Shown one piece after another: positions 54,416-62,441 of a DNA stretch of 64,000 bases (position 1 is the first letter of the stretch; every line of letters begins with the position of its first letter). The stretch is from assembly GCF_009765755.1 (NCBI RefSeq), contig NZ_LMUV01000011.1, forward strand, positions 515,140 through 579,139, written 5' to 3'. Under the pieces are notes generated by a model, which saw only the letters and a program-made list of their open reading frames with translations, was not told where the DNA came from and ran no database searches. The position numbers and the translations under genes were made by a program. Origin of the DNA: Rhodanobacter sp. L36. GTDB taxonomy: Bacteria; Pseudomonadota; Gammaproteobacteria; Xanthomonadales; Rhodanobacteraceae.

Positions 54416-54485
54416 CAGACTATGAATACTTTTACGTCTTGATTAATTGCTCAATAGTCTGAAAATTACATAGACTCCTCTATGT
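54416..54485. promoter_or_regulatory. Candidate operator region between the SDR and araC-type genes
   Basis: An AT-rich 148-bp divergent gap with two inverted repeats: CAGACTAT / ATAGTCTG (54416-54423 and 54454-54461, 30 nt apart) and ACATAGA / TCTATGT (54468-54485, 4 nt apart). AraC proteins usually read direct or inverted half-sites here, so these are likely binding sites for the adjacent regulator. Confidence 0.5.
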
Positions 54486-54498
54486 CTTGAGGTCCGAG

Positions 54499-55419
54499 AT
54501 GTCTGTTGACCCCTTTTCCGATGTTCTTGACCTGATCCGGGCCAAGTCGGTTGTGTCCGGCAGTCTGGTGGCGGGTGGTGCGTGGTCGATTCGATTTCCG
54601 CCGTCGGACCTCGTCAACTTCTGGGGCGTCGCGCGAGGCGAGTGCTGGGTACGGATTGGATCAGCCAACGCGCTGCTCCATCTCGAAGCCGGAGACTTTC
54701 TTTTGCGTACCGCGTCTGAAGGGGCCGTTCTGGCCAGTGATATGGCCACGACGCCGGTCGATTTCGAAGACGTGCTCGCATCGGGCACGGATGGCCGACT
54801 TCATCATGGCCAAGGCGAGCAGTTCTTGATGATCGGCGGCAAGGTGGAACTGGACGCAGCGCATGGAGCGGCGCTCATCGATGCATTGCCGTCATCGATT
54901 CACATTCGCCATGGATCACAACACGCAACCATCCTCGAATGTCTGCTCACGCAACTCGTGCGCGAGCGGACGGAGGACATGCCGGGTGTCGCGACGGCGT
55001 CGACTCAACTCGCCCACTTGATGTTCATCGAGATTCTTCGCGCCCGTCTGGACTCGGGTGCCGAGCTTGCTCCGGGCTGGTTGCGCCTGGTGGGCAATCG
55101 ACGCCTGGCACCTGCTGTCCGACTGCTTCACGGCGAACCGGCCAGAGCATGGGGACTGGAAGAACTTGCTCGCGAGTGCAACATGTCACGCGCAACATTT
55201 GCGGTCCATTTCAAAGCAGACGCCGGGATCACGCCGCTCGCGTACCTGGCACAGTGGCGTATGCGTTTGGCAGAACGGGCATTGCGCGACGGCGATAGCG
55301 CGATTTCAACACTTGGTTATTCGCTGGGATACACATCGGAAAGTGCATTCAGCAATGCGTTCAAACGGCTTGTTGGCAAGGCTCCCGCACGCTACCGCGC
55401 CCAAGCACGACTTCGCTAG
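54499..55419 (+). CDS. AraC-family transcriptional regulator
   Basis: 306 residues from ATG 54499 (GAGG 7 nt upstream; an in-frame TTG at 54487 is less likely). The N-terminal half is a cupin-type ligand domain (VNFWGVARGECWVRIG, LEAGDFLLR) of the AraC_binding_2 or CRP-like subtype. The C-terminal two helix-turn-helix modules lie at about 200-300: GLEELARECNMSRATFAVHF and ISTLGYSLGYTSESAFSNAF, ending FKRLVGKAPARYR. It likely controls the divergent SDR gene and itself. Confidence 0.92.
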   Translation: MSVDPFSDVLDLIRAKSVVSGSLVAGGAWSIRFPPSDLVNFWGVARGECWVRIGSANALLHLEAGDFLLRTASEGAVLASDMATTPVDFEDVLASGTDGRLHHGQGEQFLMIGGKVELDAAHGAALIDALPSSIHIRHGSQHATILECLLTQLVRERTEDMPGVATASTQLAHLMFIEILRARLDSGAELAPGWLRLVGNRRLAPAVRLLHGEPARAWGLEELARECNMSRATFAVHFKADAGITPLAYLAQWRMRLAERALRDGDSAISTLGYSLGYTSESAFSNAFKRLVGKAPARYRAQARLR

Positions 55420-55475
55420 TTGGAAGGTTTGGAAACAATCCGTCATTTCAGCCGAGCGATACCTCAACTGAGAAT

Positions 55476-55499
55476 GTCTGCTTTCGACCCATAGCGGAC
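55476..55499 (+). repeat. 24-nt hairpin repeat, copy h
   Basis: GTCTGCTTT, CGACCC, ATAGCGGAC; 56 nt after the araC-type stop and 64 nt before the next start. Confidence 0.8.
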
Positions 55500-55563
55500 A
55501 TTAAAGTCCGATCAACAGGAAATAAATTGGGATGACCGCTGTCTTAAAAGTAAGGAAAGTTAG

Positions 55564-56028
55564 ATGCGACGTCTCCGGGCTGTAGCATTCAATGTGCTCT
55601 TAGAAAGCGCCGTCAACACGAAAAAACATTCTGATGGCCGCTTGCTTTTAGAGGCCATACTCTTAATCGTGAGCTTCATCAGCGCCTTCGCGTCTTTCTA
55701 TTTGGTGGCCACCGCGCTTGTATCGCTATCTCATTTCATTGCGCTTCGAGTGCTCTTTGGTTTCGTATCTTCACTGCTTCTTTTGGTGGGAGCGGGCGTG
55801 GCCAGCGGCGACGCTTCTGGACTCTGGCGGCTTCCCCTGCGCGCCTTGGCGCTAGCCGCCATCCTCGCTGGAGCGGTCGCCCTAATTGGTGAGGCTTTTG
55901 CAGGTGACTGGCATAGGCTGTTCGGTGCTTTAGGACTTCGGGCTCTGATATGTATTTTGGTGGGCATTGCAGTATTCGTCTTGACGCAGCGTTTGCGAAG
56001 CTTCTTGCTGTCAAAGCAACATAGATGA
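55564..56028 (+). CDS. Hypothetical membrane protein
   Basis: 154 residues from ATG 55564 with AAGGAAAG upstream. Four hydrophobic helices (about 28-50, 58-80, 88-110 and 120-142). The cytoplasmic ends are basic. No family recognised. Bracketed by hairpin copies h and i. Confidence 0.6.
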   Translation: MRRLRAVAFNVLLESAVNTKKHSDGRLLLEAILLIVSFISAFASFYLVATALVSLSHFIALRVLFGFVSSLLLLVGAGVASGDASGLWRLPLRALALAAILAGAVALIGEAFAGDWHRLFGALGLRALICILVGIAVFVLTQRLRSFLLSKQHR

Positions 56029-56078
56029 TGAGAACTTAGAGACGATCGGCGCCAGTGGTGCTGTGACACTCATCCAGT

Positions 56079-56102
56079 GTCCGCTTTCGACCCAAAGCGG
56101 AC
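56079..56102 (+). repeat. 24-nt hairpin repeat, copy i
   Basis: GTCCGCTTT, CGACCC, AAAGCGGAC, an exact consensus copy. Read in frame it gives the peptide SAFDPKRT, a spurious start often seen in proteobacterial annotations. Confidence 0.88.
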
Positions 56103-56157
56103 GTGCGGGCCACATCGCGAGGCTTACTCTCAGTGTCACGAGTTTAGGGGTGAGAAC

Positions 56158-56370
56158 GTGCACGATCACTTGGTAACTGTAGATGCCGACACAGCTTTGA
56201 TTCGCGTGTTTCGTGTGTCGCCCGACGGGCGGCGGACACTATTCACCGAATACAAGTTGCCTAGTCACAACCAACAAGGATGGACGGAACAGGTTACCCA
56301 ACTAGCGCATATTCTCGGCGAGGACCTCCTCATTGACTCGGCGTCGCTGCGCGAACGGTTTTCACTTTGA
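56158..56370 (+). CDS. Small hypothetical protein
   Basis: 70 residues from GTG 56158, with AGGGGTGAG at a good distance. A longer in-frame start at 56077 lies inside the hairpin repeat and is probably not used. Soluble, beta-rich start (HLVTVDADTALIRVFRVSPD), helical end. No family recognised. Bracketed by copies i and j. Confidence 0.5.
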   Translation: MHDHLVTVDADTALIRVFRVSPDGRRTLFTEYKLPSHNQQGWTEQVTQLAHILGEDLLIDSASLRERFSL

Positions 56371-56377
56371 CGCTAAC

Positions 56378-56401
56378 GTCCGCTTCCGACCCAGAGCGGA
56401 C
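56378..56401 (+). repeat. 24-nt hairpin repeat, copy j
   Basis: GTCCGCTTC, CGACCC, AGAGCGGAC; 7 nt after the previous stop and 42 nt before the next start. Confidence 0.85.
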
Positions 56402-56443
56402 CTGAAGAGTGAAGTTGTTCGATTGCCAAATGCAGGAGGATCG

Positions 56444-56877
56444 GTGAATACGTTTGTGTCATTGACGCGTAAGGTCGCTCTTGTTTTATGCATTCTCGAT
56501 CTGACTGCGTGCCAAGCGAGCAGCGCTGTACACGGATGGATTTCGGTCGATTGAATCAAGCTGATCGAATAGACATCGCGACGAGCAACATGACAACACT
56601 GCGAGTCATTCGTGACAACCGTGAAATTGGTCAACTCACAGCTTTCGCCCGAACGCACGACACCCAATGGAAAACGAATGGGGCCGGTGTACCCGTTGCT
56701 CTAGTAGGAGCCAATTTCTATGCGGGGAACAAATTTCTCGGCGACCTCGATGTAGGAAACAATTTCCTGACGGCACAAGGTTGTGGCGACTTTCAAAGCA
56801 GGGACGTTTCTCCGCAGGATCGCGAGGAAGTCTTGGGTCTGTTGGGGGTCAAGGACCCCTATGAGGGAAACCACTAA
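56444..56877 (+). pseudogene. Frameshifted small lipoprotein gene
   Basis: GGAGGA lies 5 nt before GTG 56444. The frame encodes a lipoprotein signal (VNTFVSLTRKVALVLCILDL, then TAC) plus a few residues and ends at TGA 56552. A second frame, shifted by one base and overlapping that point, runs uninterrupted to TAA 56877 and encodes about 105 residues (from LNQADRIDIATSNMTTLRVI to GVKDPYEGNH) with no start signal of its own. The two halves read as one lipoprotein of about 140 residues broken near 56530-56554. A programmed shift or sequencing error is possible. Confidence 0.55.
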
Positions 56878-56893
56878 CGCTTGACCTGTCCAA

Positions 56894-56916
56894 GTCCGCT
56901 TCGACCCAAAGCGGAC
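56894..56916 (+). repeat. Hairpin repeat, copy k (23 nt)
   Basis: GTCCGCTT, CGACCC, AAAGCGGAC, one base shorter in the left arm; 16 nt after the previous stop. The next 387 bases (56917-57303) hold no gene I can support. Confidence 0.85.
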
Positions 56917-57303
56917 ATTTCATAGGCCGGGTTCGAAGGCTCACTGCACGCCTTGGGCAACAGGTGCTCCACGAGGGAGGGGCAGGCCGTGTCAGCTGCA
57001 AGGCGGACCGCACAGCGCATCATCGACATGAACCCACGTATGAGCGGGGTCAGTGTTGCGGATTGAATTACTGCTCCTAGCTCAAACCGGTCGCGCAGCG
57101 ACCCTGGCCCTGACGACGGCTACCCAAGTTTCTTTCCGGGTAAGCGCGAACGGCAGGCCAAACGGTTTCATCAAGGATGGCCCCCATTGCACGGCCGATA
57201 GGGCGCTAGATCTCGCTCTGGTCAACTTCCGAAACCCGGGACAGTGGGCACTTTCCTTGGGGCGGGTGCCTTGGAATGTCGATTCTGACCCGTGTTCGAT
57301 CGC

Positions 57304-57681
57304 TCTCCGAGTGCCAACCGTGGCTCTCCGAGCCCCAACGTTGGATTTTTTTCATCGGCGCTTGGCTCTTTTAGAGCCAAGCGTGGGTCTTTGAGAGCCA
57401 ACGGTGGCTCTCCGAGTGCCAACCGTGGCTCCCAGAGTCCCAACGTTGAGTCTTTTTCATCGTCGCTTGGGTCTTTTAGTGCCAAGCGTGGGTCTTTGAG
57501 AGCCAACGTTGGCTCTCCGAATGCCAAACGTGGCTCTCCGCGTCCCGACGGTGGCTCTTTTTCATCGGCGCTTGGGTCTTATGGAGCCGACCGTGGGTCT
57601 TTGAGTGTCGACGTTGGCTCTCGGAGAGCCGTCCTTGGCTCTTTTCCGGTGGCGCGTGGGTCTTTCTGGTCCGCTGATGGA
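57304..57681 (+). repeat. Array of eighteen 21-bp units with a 105-bp higher-order period
   Basis: The units share a core such as GCCAACCGTGGCTCTCCGA. Five successive unit types repeat as a block at 57304, 57409 and 57514 (105 bp apart), with three further diverged units. The period is divisible by three, so frames stay open on both strands; on the plus strand it reads as heptapeptides (SPSANRG, SFSSALG, SLRANVG) from GTG 57292 to 57714. Several units are palindromic; GAGAGCCAACGTTGGCTCTC at 57498-57517 is perfect. Whether it is translated is unknown. Confidence 0.85.
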
Positions 57682-57748
57682 TTCGGAAGGGACTGTCGGC
57701 AATCTTGTGTTTGAGCCATAGACTGCCCGACCGGGGCGAGGAGGGACT

Positions 57749-57787
57749 ATGGCGAAGAAACGAACCGAAGCGTTTCCGACGGCCTGA
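57749..57787 (+). CDS. Possible 12-codon peptide ORF with a strong ribosome site
   Basis: GAGGAGGGACT immediately precedes ATG 57749; the frame MAKKRTEAFPTA ends at TGA 57785, 30 nt before a strong terminator. It may encode a tiny peptide or be the remnant of a longer gene. The ribosome site and terminator are the only support. Confidence 0.25.
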   Translation: MAKKRTEAFPTA

Positions 57788-57817
57788 TCTCTGGCTGCTC
57801 TCATCGGCGCGTTGCAG

Positions 57818-57844
57818 AAAGCCCCGCACTGCGGGGCTTTTTTT
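57818..57844 (+). terminator. Rho-independent terminator
   Basis: Stem AAAGCCCCGC / GCGGGGCTTT with ACT loop, then TTTT. The U-tract favours the plus strand, implying a transcript across the repeat array, though it also lies at the 3' end of the minus-strand gene. Confidence 0.8.
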
Positions 57845-57848
57845 GTCC

Positions 57849-58388
57849 TTACTTCCCGATGGAAAGCGTCGAAACGACGATGCCGAGCACGTCGTCGTTC
57901 GATACCGTGCCGGAGGTCTCGACGATGATGGTGCGCTGGCCGTTACTGACGAACACGGTCATGCATTCGCCGGTATCGTGCACGCCGTTTTCGTCCTCGA
58001 TGCCGCAGTCGGCGGTGGCGCGCCAGCCTTTCCAGCCTTTGCCTTCGATGCGCTCTGCGGCTTGCTTGTCCATGCGCCCGGATTTGGTCCAGCCGCCTTT
58101 TCCGTCTTTTGCGAACAGCACGTCGGCGGTCATGGCGTCGTCCAGCGGCAAGGCTTTTGAAGAGATGTAGAAGAGGTCCGATTTGTTGTCGCTGGTCTGG
58201 TAGGCAACGCACGGGACGCCGTCCGCCACTGCGCCGCAATCTTTTTGATGCCAGGTGCTGTCGATGTCGAAGCCGGCGTGCAGCAAGGCGCTTTGCACAT
58301 GCCGGTGTGTGGCGGCCTGCGCCGACGTGCCGGCGACGAGCAGAACAATGCCGGCGAGGTGGGTGGTCCAGCGTGCATGAAGTTTCAC
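57849..58388 (-). CDS. Periplasmic hypothetical protein
   Basis: 179 residues with a signal peptide (MKLHARWTTHLAGIVLLVAG, ending TSAQA). The mature part is an alpha/beta domain with four cysteines (KDCGAV, GVPCVAY, TADCGIED, GECMTV) that could form two disulfides. No family recognised. The stop lies just past the terminator at 57818-57844. Confidence 0.7.
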   Translation of the reverse strand: MKLHARWTTHLAGIVLLVAGTSAQAATHRHVQSALLHAGFDIDSTWHQKDCGAVADGVPCVAYQTSDNKSDLFYISSKALPLDDAMTADVLFAKDGKGGWTKSGRMDKQAAERIEGKGWKGWRATADCGIEDENGVHDTGECMTVFVSNGQRTIIVETSGTVSNDDVLGIVVSTLSIGK

Positions 58389-58596
58389 GTCGTGTCGCTC
58401 CTTGATGACCCGACGCCCGGGTCGGTGCGCACTGTATCAAGCGCGACTTTTCCGGTGCTGCGTGTTCGATCTCTTTTCCACAGATGTTCCAGGTCATTCA
58501 ACGTTCCGCGTCGATCCCGGTGCATGACCAACGGATGTGGCACGGCTTTGGAAACCCGGCGTACGATGATCCGGTTAGCCATCCAAAGGGGACTGC

Positions 58597-60672
58597 ATGA
58601 ACAAGACGATCATCGCCATTGCCTGCGCCGCGTTCTGGCTGGCCGGTGCTGCGTGGGCAGCGGATACAACGAGCAACGCACCGCAATACGGCCGCTGGGG
58701 TTTCGACAGCGCCGGTGCGGACATGCAGGGCAAGCCGGGCGACAATTTTTTCCGCTACGCCAACGGGCGCTGGCTCGATCGCACGGCGATCCCCGCCGAC
58801 AAGCCGGCGGTAAGTTTGCGGCTGTTGATGACGGATCGCACCGAGCAGCGCCTGCACACCATCGTGGAAGACGCCGCGAAGCATGCCGGGAAGTCGCCAG
58901 CCACGCTGCAGGACAAGGTCGGCGCGTTCTATGCGTCGTTCATGGATAGCGCGCGCGTCGACGCGCTCGGCGCGAAGGCCATCGCGCCGGAACTGGCTGA
59001 CGTGCGCGGTGCCACCACGCGCGATGCGCTGGCCGGATTGATGGGCCGCACCACGACGGATTTCGAAGGCGCGTTGTTCAACGCCTTCATCGATGTCGAC
59101 TTGAAGGACCCGAAGCATTACGCCGTCTACATCGTGCAGGCAGGCTTGGGCCTGCCCGATCGCGACTACTACATGAAGCCGGATTTCGCCAAGCAGAAGG
59201 CCGCATACCGGGCGTATGCCTCGCGCCTGCTGGCGCTATCCGGCTGGCCGAATCCCGAAGCCAGCGCGCGCGATGTGGTGGCGTTCGAAACGCGGATCGC
59301 CGAGTCGAGCTGGAGCAAGGTGCAGCAACGCGATCCCGTGGCCACGTACAACCCGATGCGCATCGCCGAACTGCAGCAGCTGGCGCCCGGTTTCGCATGG
59401 CCGGCGTTTTTCGATGCGGCCGGGCTTGGTCACGTGCAGCGTGTGGTGGTCGGCGAAAAAACCGCGTTCCCGAAACTTGCCGATCTCTACGCGCATACAC
59501 CGATAGCGACGATCCAGGCATGGCAGGCCGTGCGTGTGGCCGACAACGCGGCGTACTACCTGTCGCAGCCCTTTCAGCAGGCGTATTTCGACATGCACGA
59601 AAAGACCTTGTCCGGTCAGCAGGTGGACGCCGTGCGCTGGAAGCGTGCGGTGCATGCCGTCTCCGGCGGTGACTGCGCTGTCGGCGAGCGGCTCGATTGT
59701 TTCGGCAATCTCAGCTGGGGCGTGGGGCAGCTTTATACCGCGCAGTATTTTCCGCCCGCGTCCAAAGCGAAGATCGAAGCGCTGGTCGACAACCTCAAGG
59801 CGACGTATCACGCGCGCATCGAAAAGCTCGACTGGATGAGCCCGGCCACGCGGCAACAGGCGCTGCGGAAACTCGACACGTACACGATCAAGGTGGGCTA
59901 TCCGGATCACCCGCGCGATTACGCGAACGTGGTGATTCGCAGTGACGACCTGATCGGCAACGTGACGCGCGCGGCCACGGCGGACTGGCACTTCTACGTC
60001 GGCCGCATCAACGGCCCGGTGGATCGCTCCGACTGGATCATGTCGCCGCAGACCAACGATGCGTATAACGGCACGCTGCGCGACATCGTGTTTCCGGCGG
60101 GCATCCTGCAGGCGCCGATCTTCGATCCGAAAGCCGACCCGGCGATCAACTACGGCGCGATCGGCGCGGTGATCGGCCATGAGATGACTCACGGCTTTGA
60201 CGATGAAGGTCGAAAGATCGATGCCGACGGTGCGTTGCACGACTGGTGGACTGCCGCCGATGCCACTGCGTTCGAGGCACGGGCGAAAAAACTCGGCGCG
60301 CAGTATTCCGCATTCCAGCCGCTGCCTGGCGTGCATATCAACGGCGACCTGACCATGGGCGAAAACATCGCCGACCTCGGCGGACTCACGCTGGCATTCG
60401 ACGCTTATCACGCCTCCCTGCACGGCAAGCCGGCGCCGGTGATCGATGGCACCACCGGCGACCAGCGCGTGTTTCTCGGCTGGGCGCAGGCATGGCGCGG
60501 CAAGTTGACGGACGACGCGATACGCCGCCAGGTCACCAGCGATCCGCATTCGCCGCGCGCGTTTCGCGTCAATGGCCCGGTACGCAACCTCGACGCGTGG
60601 TATCAGGCCTTCGGCATCAAGCCGGGCGACACGCTGTATCTCGCGCCGGCTGACCGGGTGCGCATCTGGTAG
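58597..60672 (+). CDS. M13-family zinc metallopeptidase (PepO/neprilysin-like)
   Basis: 691-residue secreted or periplasmic endopeptidase. AAAGGGGAC precedes ATG 58597 and a signal peptide follows (KTIIAIACAAFWLAGAAWA). The large N-terminal helical domain (GDNFFRYANGRWLDRTAIP) closes over the catalytic domain. Zinc ligands are H528 and H532 in VIGHEMTHGFDDEG and E589 in GENIADLGGL. Substrate-binding NAYYL appears in the variant form NAAYYLS. Cleaves small peptides at hydrophobic residues. Confidence 0.95.
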   Translation: MNKTIIAIACAAFWLAGAAWAADTTSNAPQYGRWGFDSAGADMQGKPGDNFFRYANGRWLDRTAIPADKPAVSLRLLMTDRTEQRLHTIVEDAAKHAGKSPATLQDKVGAFYASFMDSARVDALGAKAIAPELADVRGATTRDALAGLMGRTTTDFEGALFNAFIDVDLKDPKHYAVYIVQAGLGLPDRDYYMKPDFAKQKAAYRAYASRLLALSGWPNPEASARDVVAFETRIAESSWSKVQQRDPVATYNPMRIAELQQLAPGFAWPAFFDAAGLGHVQRVVVGEKTAFPKLADLYAHTPIATIQAWQAVRVADNAAYYLSQPFQQAYFDMHEKTLSGQQVDAVRWKRAVHAVSGGDCAVGERLDCFGNLSWGVGQLYTAQYFPPASKAKIEALVDNLKATYHARIEKLDWMSPATRQQALRKLDTYTIKVGYPDHPRDYANVVIRSDDLIGNVTRAATADWHFYVGRINGPVDRSDWIMSPQTNDAYNGTLRDIVFPAGILQAPIFDPKADPAINYGAIGAVIGHEMTHGFDDEGRKIDADGALHDWWTAADATAFEARAKKLGAQYSAFQPLPGVHINGDLTMGENIADLGGLTLAFDAYHASLHGKPAPVIDGTTGDQRVFLGWAQAWRGKLTDDAIRRQVTSDPHSPRAFRVNGPVRNLDAWYQAFGIKPGDTLYLAPADRVRIW

Positions 60673-60781
60673 TACGTCGACGTGCCGGCGCTTTGACCTT
60701 CGAGTGAACGCGCCGGTGCGACGGGAAGTGATGTCGGCCGCGTGCATGTGATCCAATGCCTGCACAAGGAAATCGCCCACC

Positions 60782-61798
60782 ATGACATCGCCACCCGCAC
60801 TGCCAACGCCTGATTCCGACCACGTCGCCTGCGGCAATTGCGGCACCCCGCTGCATGGCAAGTATTGCTACGAGTGCGGACAGCCGATCGAGGGATTGGT
60901 GCGGCACTTCGGCAGCGTGATGGGCGACGTGATGGACAGCGTGCTCAATATCGATGCGCGCATCGTGCACACGCTGCTGCCGCTGTATTTCCGGCCCGGC
61001 GTACTCACGCTGAATTATTTCGCCGGCAAGCGCGCGCGATACGTGACCCCGTTCCGGCTGGTGTTTTTTCTGGCGATCATCGCGTTTCTGGCCATACAGT
61101 TGTTGCTGCGCACGGACGCGAATCACTTCGTGATGTACCAGGCATCGCCGACAGTGATCACGTCGGCGAGTGCGCCGGCGGAAAAGCAGGACACCCATTT
61201 CGCGGATGGCAACATCACGTTCGACGACAAGGTCGTGTGGAATCGCCAGACCAAGCCATGGCATGTCGCGGCCATGCCGGAATTCGTCAACGACTGGCTC
61301 AACGATTCGATCGAGAACGCGCGCAACAACCTGCATCACCTCAACTCCGGCAACGCCGCTGAGACGAAAACCACGGCCCAACATTTGATGGGCGGCCTGC
61401 TCGGTGTCGCGCCGCAGGTGCTGTTCGTGTTGCTGCCGGTGTTCGCGCTGATGCTGAAGCTGTTCTACGTGTTCAAGCGACGCCTGTACATGGAACACCT
61501 GATCGTGGCGATGCACAGCCACGCATTCATCATGTTGTCGCTGCTGGTGCTGGTGACGCTGGACCTGTTGAGCGGCCTCGCTGCGGCGCACGTCCCGTGG
61601 CTGGCCAGCGTGTTCGGCATGTTGCGAACGGCGGCCTGGATCTGGATGCTCGTCTATCTGCTCATCATGCAGAAGCGCGTCTATCGGCAAGGCTGGTTCA
61701 TGACCACGCTGAAGTATTGCGTCATCGGCATCTGCTACAGCGTGCTGATCAGCGTGGGGACGGTGTTCGCGCTGCTGGTGAGTCTGGGGAGCGCGTGA
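60782..61798 (+). CDS. DUF3667 membrane protein with N-terminal zinc ribbon
   Basis: 338 residues. A CxxC pair (CGNCG, residues about 18-22) and a second (CYECG, about 30-34) form a zinc ribbon, followed by GLVRHFGSVMGDVMDSVLNI and about five membrane helices. RARYVTPFRLVFFLAIIAFL is a hallmark of DUF3667. A long periplasmic loop lies between helices 1 and 2 (about 120-205). Function unknown. Confidence 0.9.
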   Translation: MTSPPALPTPDSDHVACGNCGTPLHGKYCYECGQPIEGLVRHFGSVMGDVMDSVLNIDARIVHTLLPLYFRPGVLTLNYFAGKRARYVTPFRLVFFLAIIAFLAIQLLLRTDANHFVMYQASPTVITSASAPAEKQDTHFADGNITFDDKVVWNRQTKPWHVAAMPEFVNDWLNDSIENARNNLHHLNSGNAAETKTTAQHLMGGLLGVAPQVLFVLLPVFALMLKLFYVFKRRLYMEHLIVAMHSHAFIMLSLLVLVTLDLLSGLAAAHVPWLASVFGMLRTAAWIWMLVYLLIMQKRVYRQGWFMTTLKYCVIGICYSVLISVGTVFALLVSLGSA

Positions 61799-61921
61799 GT
61801 CGCGGTCGCCTGACGCTATGTCTACAGCGGCAGGTGCTGCCAGATGTCCAACAGATCGTTGCCTTTCTTCCGCGCTCGTACCGGCGTTACGATGCCCTCG
61901 CTCGGGCAAGAGGGGACGACG

Positions 61922-62335
61922 ATGTGGAAGCGGGTGGTCGGGTACGGCGCGCTGCTGGCGGCGGGTACGTTCGCCTTGCAGTGGCTCGACTATCAGCGGC
62001 TGGCGCGGATGCATTCGGGCGACGTGTATCTGTTCCTGATCGCGGCGGCGTTCCTGCTGCTGGGCATCGTGCTGGGCGTGCGGGTATTCGCTGCGCCGGC
62101 GCCGGTCGCGTTCGACGGCAACCCGAAAGCACAGGCGGCGCTGGGCTTGAGCGAGCGCGAGCTGGAAGTGCTGCACGAACTGGCGGCCGGGCATTCCAAC
62201 AAGGAAATTGCCGCGCACCTGCATGTGTCGCCCAACACGATCAAGACGCACGTGGCGCGGGTCTTCGAGAAGCTTGACGCGAAGCGCCGCACGGACGCGA
62301 TCCGTCGTGCGCGCGAACTGGGTATCGTGCCCTGA
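61922..62335 (+). CDS. Membrane-anchored LuxR-type transcriptional regulator
   Basis: 137 residues from ATG 61922 (AGAGGGGAC upstream; an in-frame ATG at 61844 lacks such a site). Two N-terminal membrane helices (about 6-22 and 36-56) put a LuxR/FixJ-type helix-turn-helix (about 72-135) in the cytoplasm: LSERELEVLHELAAGHSNKE, then HVSPNTIKTHVARVFEKLDA. There is no receiver or ligand domain, so control probably comes from the membrane part. The DUF4199 gene begins 106 nt after the stop. Confidence 0.88.
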   Translation: MWKRVVGYGALLAAGTFALQWLDYQRLARMHSGDVYLFLIAAAFLLLGIVLGVRVFAAPAPVAFDGNPKAQAALGLSERELEVLHELAAGHSNKEIAAHLHVSPNTIKTHVARVFEKLDAKRRTDAIRRARELGIVP

Positions 62336-62441
62336 CGCCCCCGAAGATGGGTGAAAACATCGAAATCACCCGTTCGGGTGATGGACGCGCGGTGCCGGAT
62401 CGCGATCAATAGCGCCTCACCTTCAACAAAGGAGCTGCACC

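Noticed and set aside
42249-56916. CRISPR array
   Set aside because: The repeats are separated by whole genes of varied length, not by uniform short spacers, and no cas gene is present.
56917-56950. tRNA-like T-loop (GGGTTCGAAGG)
   Set aside because: No matching acceptor stem or anticodon arm upstream.
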